From Planctomycetaceae bacterium (lineage in GTDB: Bacteria > Planctomycetota > Planctomycetia > Pirellulales > UBA1268), in the NCBI GenBank assembly GCA_009691925.1, contig SIAG01000225.1:1-6878 (forward strand): a DNA stretch of 6,878 nucleotides, read 5' to 3'. The notes under the pieces were generated by a model. That model worked only from the letters and a program-made list of their open reading frames with translations, had not been told where the DNA came from and made no database searches. The translations under genes and the position numbers were made by a program. This document shows positions 6,214 through 6,878 of this stretch, piece after piece. The stretch's first letter is position 1, and every line of letters begins with the position of its first letter.

Positions 6214-6231
6214 GCAAGAGGGGCAAGAGGG
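6214..6231. repeat. Two 9-base tandem repeats after the PIN-TRAM gene
   Basis: GCAAGAGGG occurs twice head to tail, 15 bases past the PIN-TRAM stop. It is too short to assign a role. Together with the hairpins at 6118-6178 it means most of the 140-base gap (6106-6245) is simple or structured sequence; no convincing promoter was found there. Confidence 0.5.
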
Positions 6232-6245
6232 GAGGATCGCCCTCC

Positions 6246-6878
6246 TCACCCCCGCTGATCGTCGGGGCGGGCGAAGACGAGCCGGCCGGCCGGTCGCTGG
6301 AGGGTGCTGGTGACACTCACCCCCACCGTCCGGCCGATCTGATCCCGTCCTCCCTCGACGACGACCATCGTGCCGTCGTCGAGATAGCCGATCGCCTGCC
6401 CGTGCTCCTCGCCGGGTTTCACGAGGCGGACGGTGAGGAGATCGCCGGGGACGTAGGTCGGCCGGAGGGCCACCGCGACATCGTTGACGTTGATCGCCTG
6501 GACGCTGCGGAGGGCGGCAATCTTTACGAGGTTTGGGTCGTTGGTGATGATCCGGCCGCCGAGCTTTCCGGCCATGGCGACGGTCCGGGCGTCGTCGGAA
6601 ACCTCGGCATCGACCTCGTCGTCGGGGGGGAGGACCTCGATCTCGATCGCCTTGCTCTCGCGGAGACGATTGAGCACATCGAGCCCCCGCCGGCAGCGGA
6701 GCCGGCGCTGGCGATCGGCCGCATCGGACCCCGACTGGAGATCGTCGACGACGAACGACGGCACAACAAACCGGCTCTCGAACAGCCCCGCCTCGGCGAG
6801 CTCGGCGATCCGGCCGTCGACGATGGCGCTGGCGTCGAGGAGGTTCGGCCGCATCCCCTGGATGTCGCGGGCGAACTC
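6246..6878 (-). CDS. PIN-TRAM domain protein, YacL-like (5' end probably outside the window)
   Basis: The visible protein closely follows the C-terminal half of Bacillus YacL-type proteins: LLDASAIVDGRIAEL, VVPSFVVDDLQ...SD, RCRRGLDVLNRL, RIITNDPNLVKI, INVNDVAVAL. These form a PIN nuclease fold with acidic candidates Asp7, Asp38, Asp87/88 and Asp106 (numbered from the ATG at 6854). A TRAM domain follows (about 135-196: VPGDLLTVRLVKPGEEHGQAIGYLDDG.MVVVEGG...VTSTLQ..AGRLVFA), a small RNA-binding beta barrel. The frame stays open upstream of that ATG to the window edge (EFARDIQG). YacL-type proteins carry several N-terminal membrane helices before the PIN domain, so the true start is probably outside and the protein membrane-anchored; a start at 6854 would give a soluble 202-residue form. 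RNA cleavage is expected from the fold but the target is unknown. Confidence 0.88.
   Translation of the reverse strand, partial: EFARDIQGMRPNLLDASAIVDGRIAELAEAGLFESRFVVPSFVVDDLQSGSDAADRQRRLRCRRGLDVLNRLRESKAIEIEVLPPDDEVDAEVSDDARTVAMAGKLGGRIITNDPNLVKIAALRSVQAINVNDVAVALRPTYVPGDLLTVRLVKPGEEHGQAIGYLDDGTMVVVEGGRDQIGRTVGVSVTSTLQRPAGRLVFARPDDQRG

Noticed and set aside
6188..6219. Possible minus-strand promoter: TTGCGC and TACGAT with a 19-base spacer
   Set aside because: Only partial matches to sigma-70 boxes and a long spacer; this is not better than chance in the gap.
5017..6258. A 413-codon plus-strand frame opposite the DUF1080 gene
   Set aside because: It is a shadow of the DUF1080 coding frame; the HANHANHAN repeat in it is only the 9-base repeat read on the other strand.

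Overview
The window is GC-rich (about two thirds G+C by eye) and carries gene types that together point to a planctomycete, probably of the Pirellula/Gemmata type. These are a PEP-CTERM sorted exported protein, a secreted DUF1080 (3-keto-disaccharide hydrolase-like) protein, and bacterial homologues of formylmethanofuran dehydrogenase subunits A and B. The taxonomic placement is inference from gene content; there is no rRNA or other marker here.

Layout. The left part reads rightward: the 3' end of a PEP-CTERM protein (2-397), then a tight pair, hypoxanthine phosphoribosyltransferase (449-1006) and a GT4-like glycosyltransferase (1003-2112), which overlap by ATGA. The rest reads leftward, in transcription order: a PIN-TRAM protein running in from the right edge (6878-6246); a 140-base gap with two strong hairpins; a DUF1080 protein (6105-5053); fhcB (5056-3731); and fhcA (3734-2220). 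The last three genes overlap in series by 4 bases (GTGA, then ATGA), so they look like one translationally coupled operon. The two gene groups converge on a 107-base gap at 2113-2219 that holds a hairpin overlapping the glycosyltransferase stop codon.

Biology. FhcA and FhcB belong to the formyltransferase/hydrolase complex of the tetrahydromethanopterin/methanofuran C1 pathway, which turns formyl groups into formate during formaldehyde oxidation or detoxification. FhcA keeps the amidohydrolase metal-site residues. FhcB keeps four N-terminal cysteines but lacks the cysteine that binds Mo/W in the archaeal enzyme, which fits hydrolysis rather than redox chemistry. FhcC and FhcD, the usual partners, are not in this window. 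The coupling of a secreted carbohydrate-type protein to fhcBA is the most unusual arrangement seen.

No tRNA, rRNA, CRISPR array, insertion sequence or phage gene was found. No clearly new system is visible. The items most worth a second look are the DUF1080-fhcB-fhcA coupling, the short FhcA C-terminus, the non-canonical glycosyltransferase active-site motif, and the structured leader at 6106-6245.
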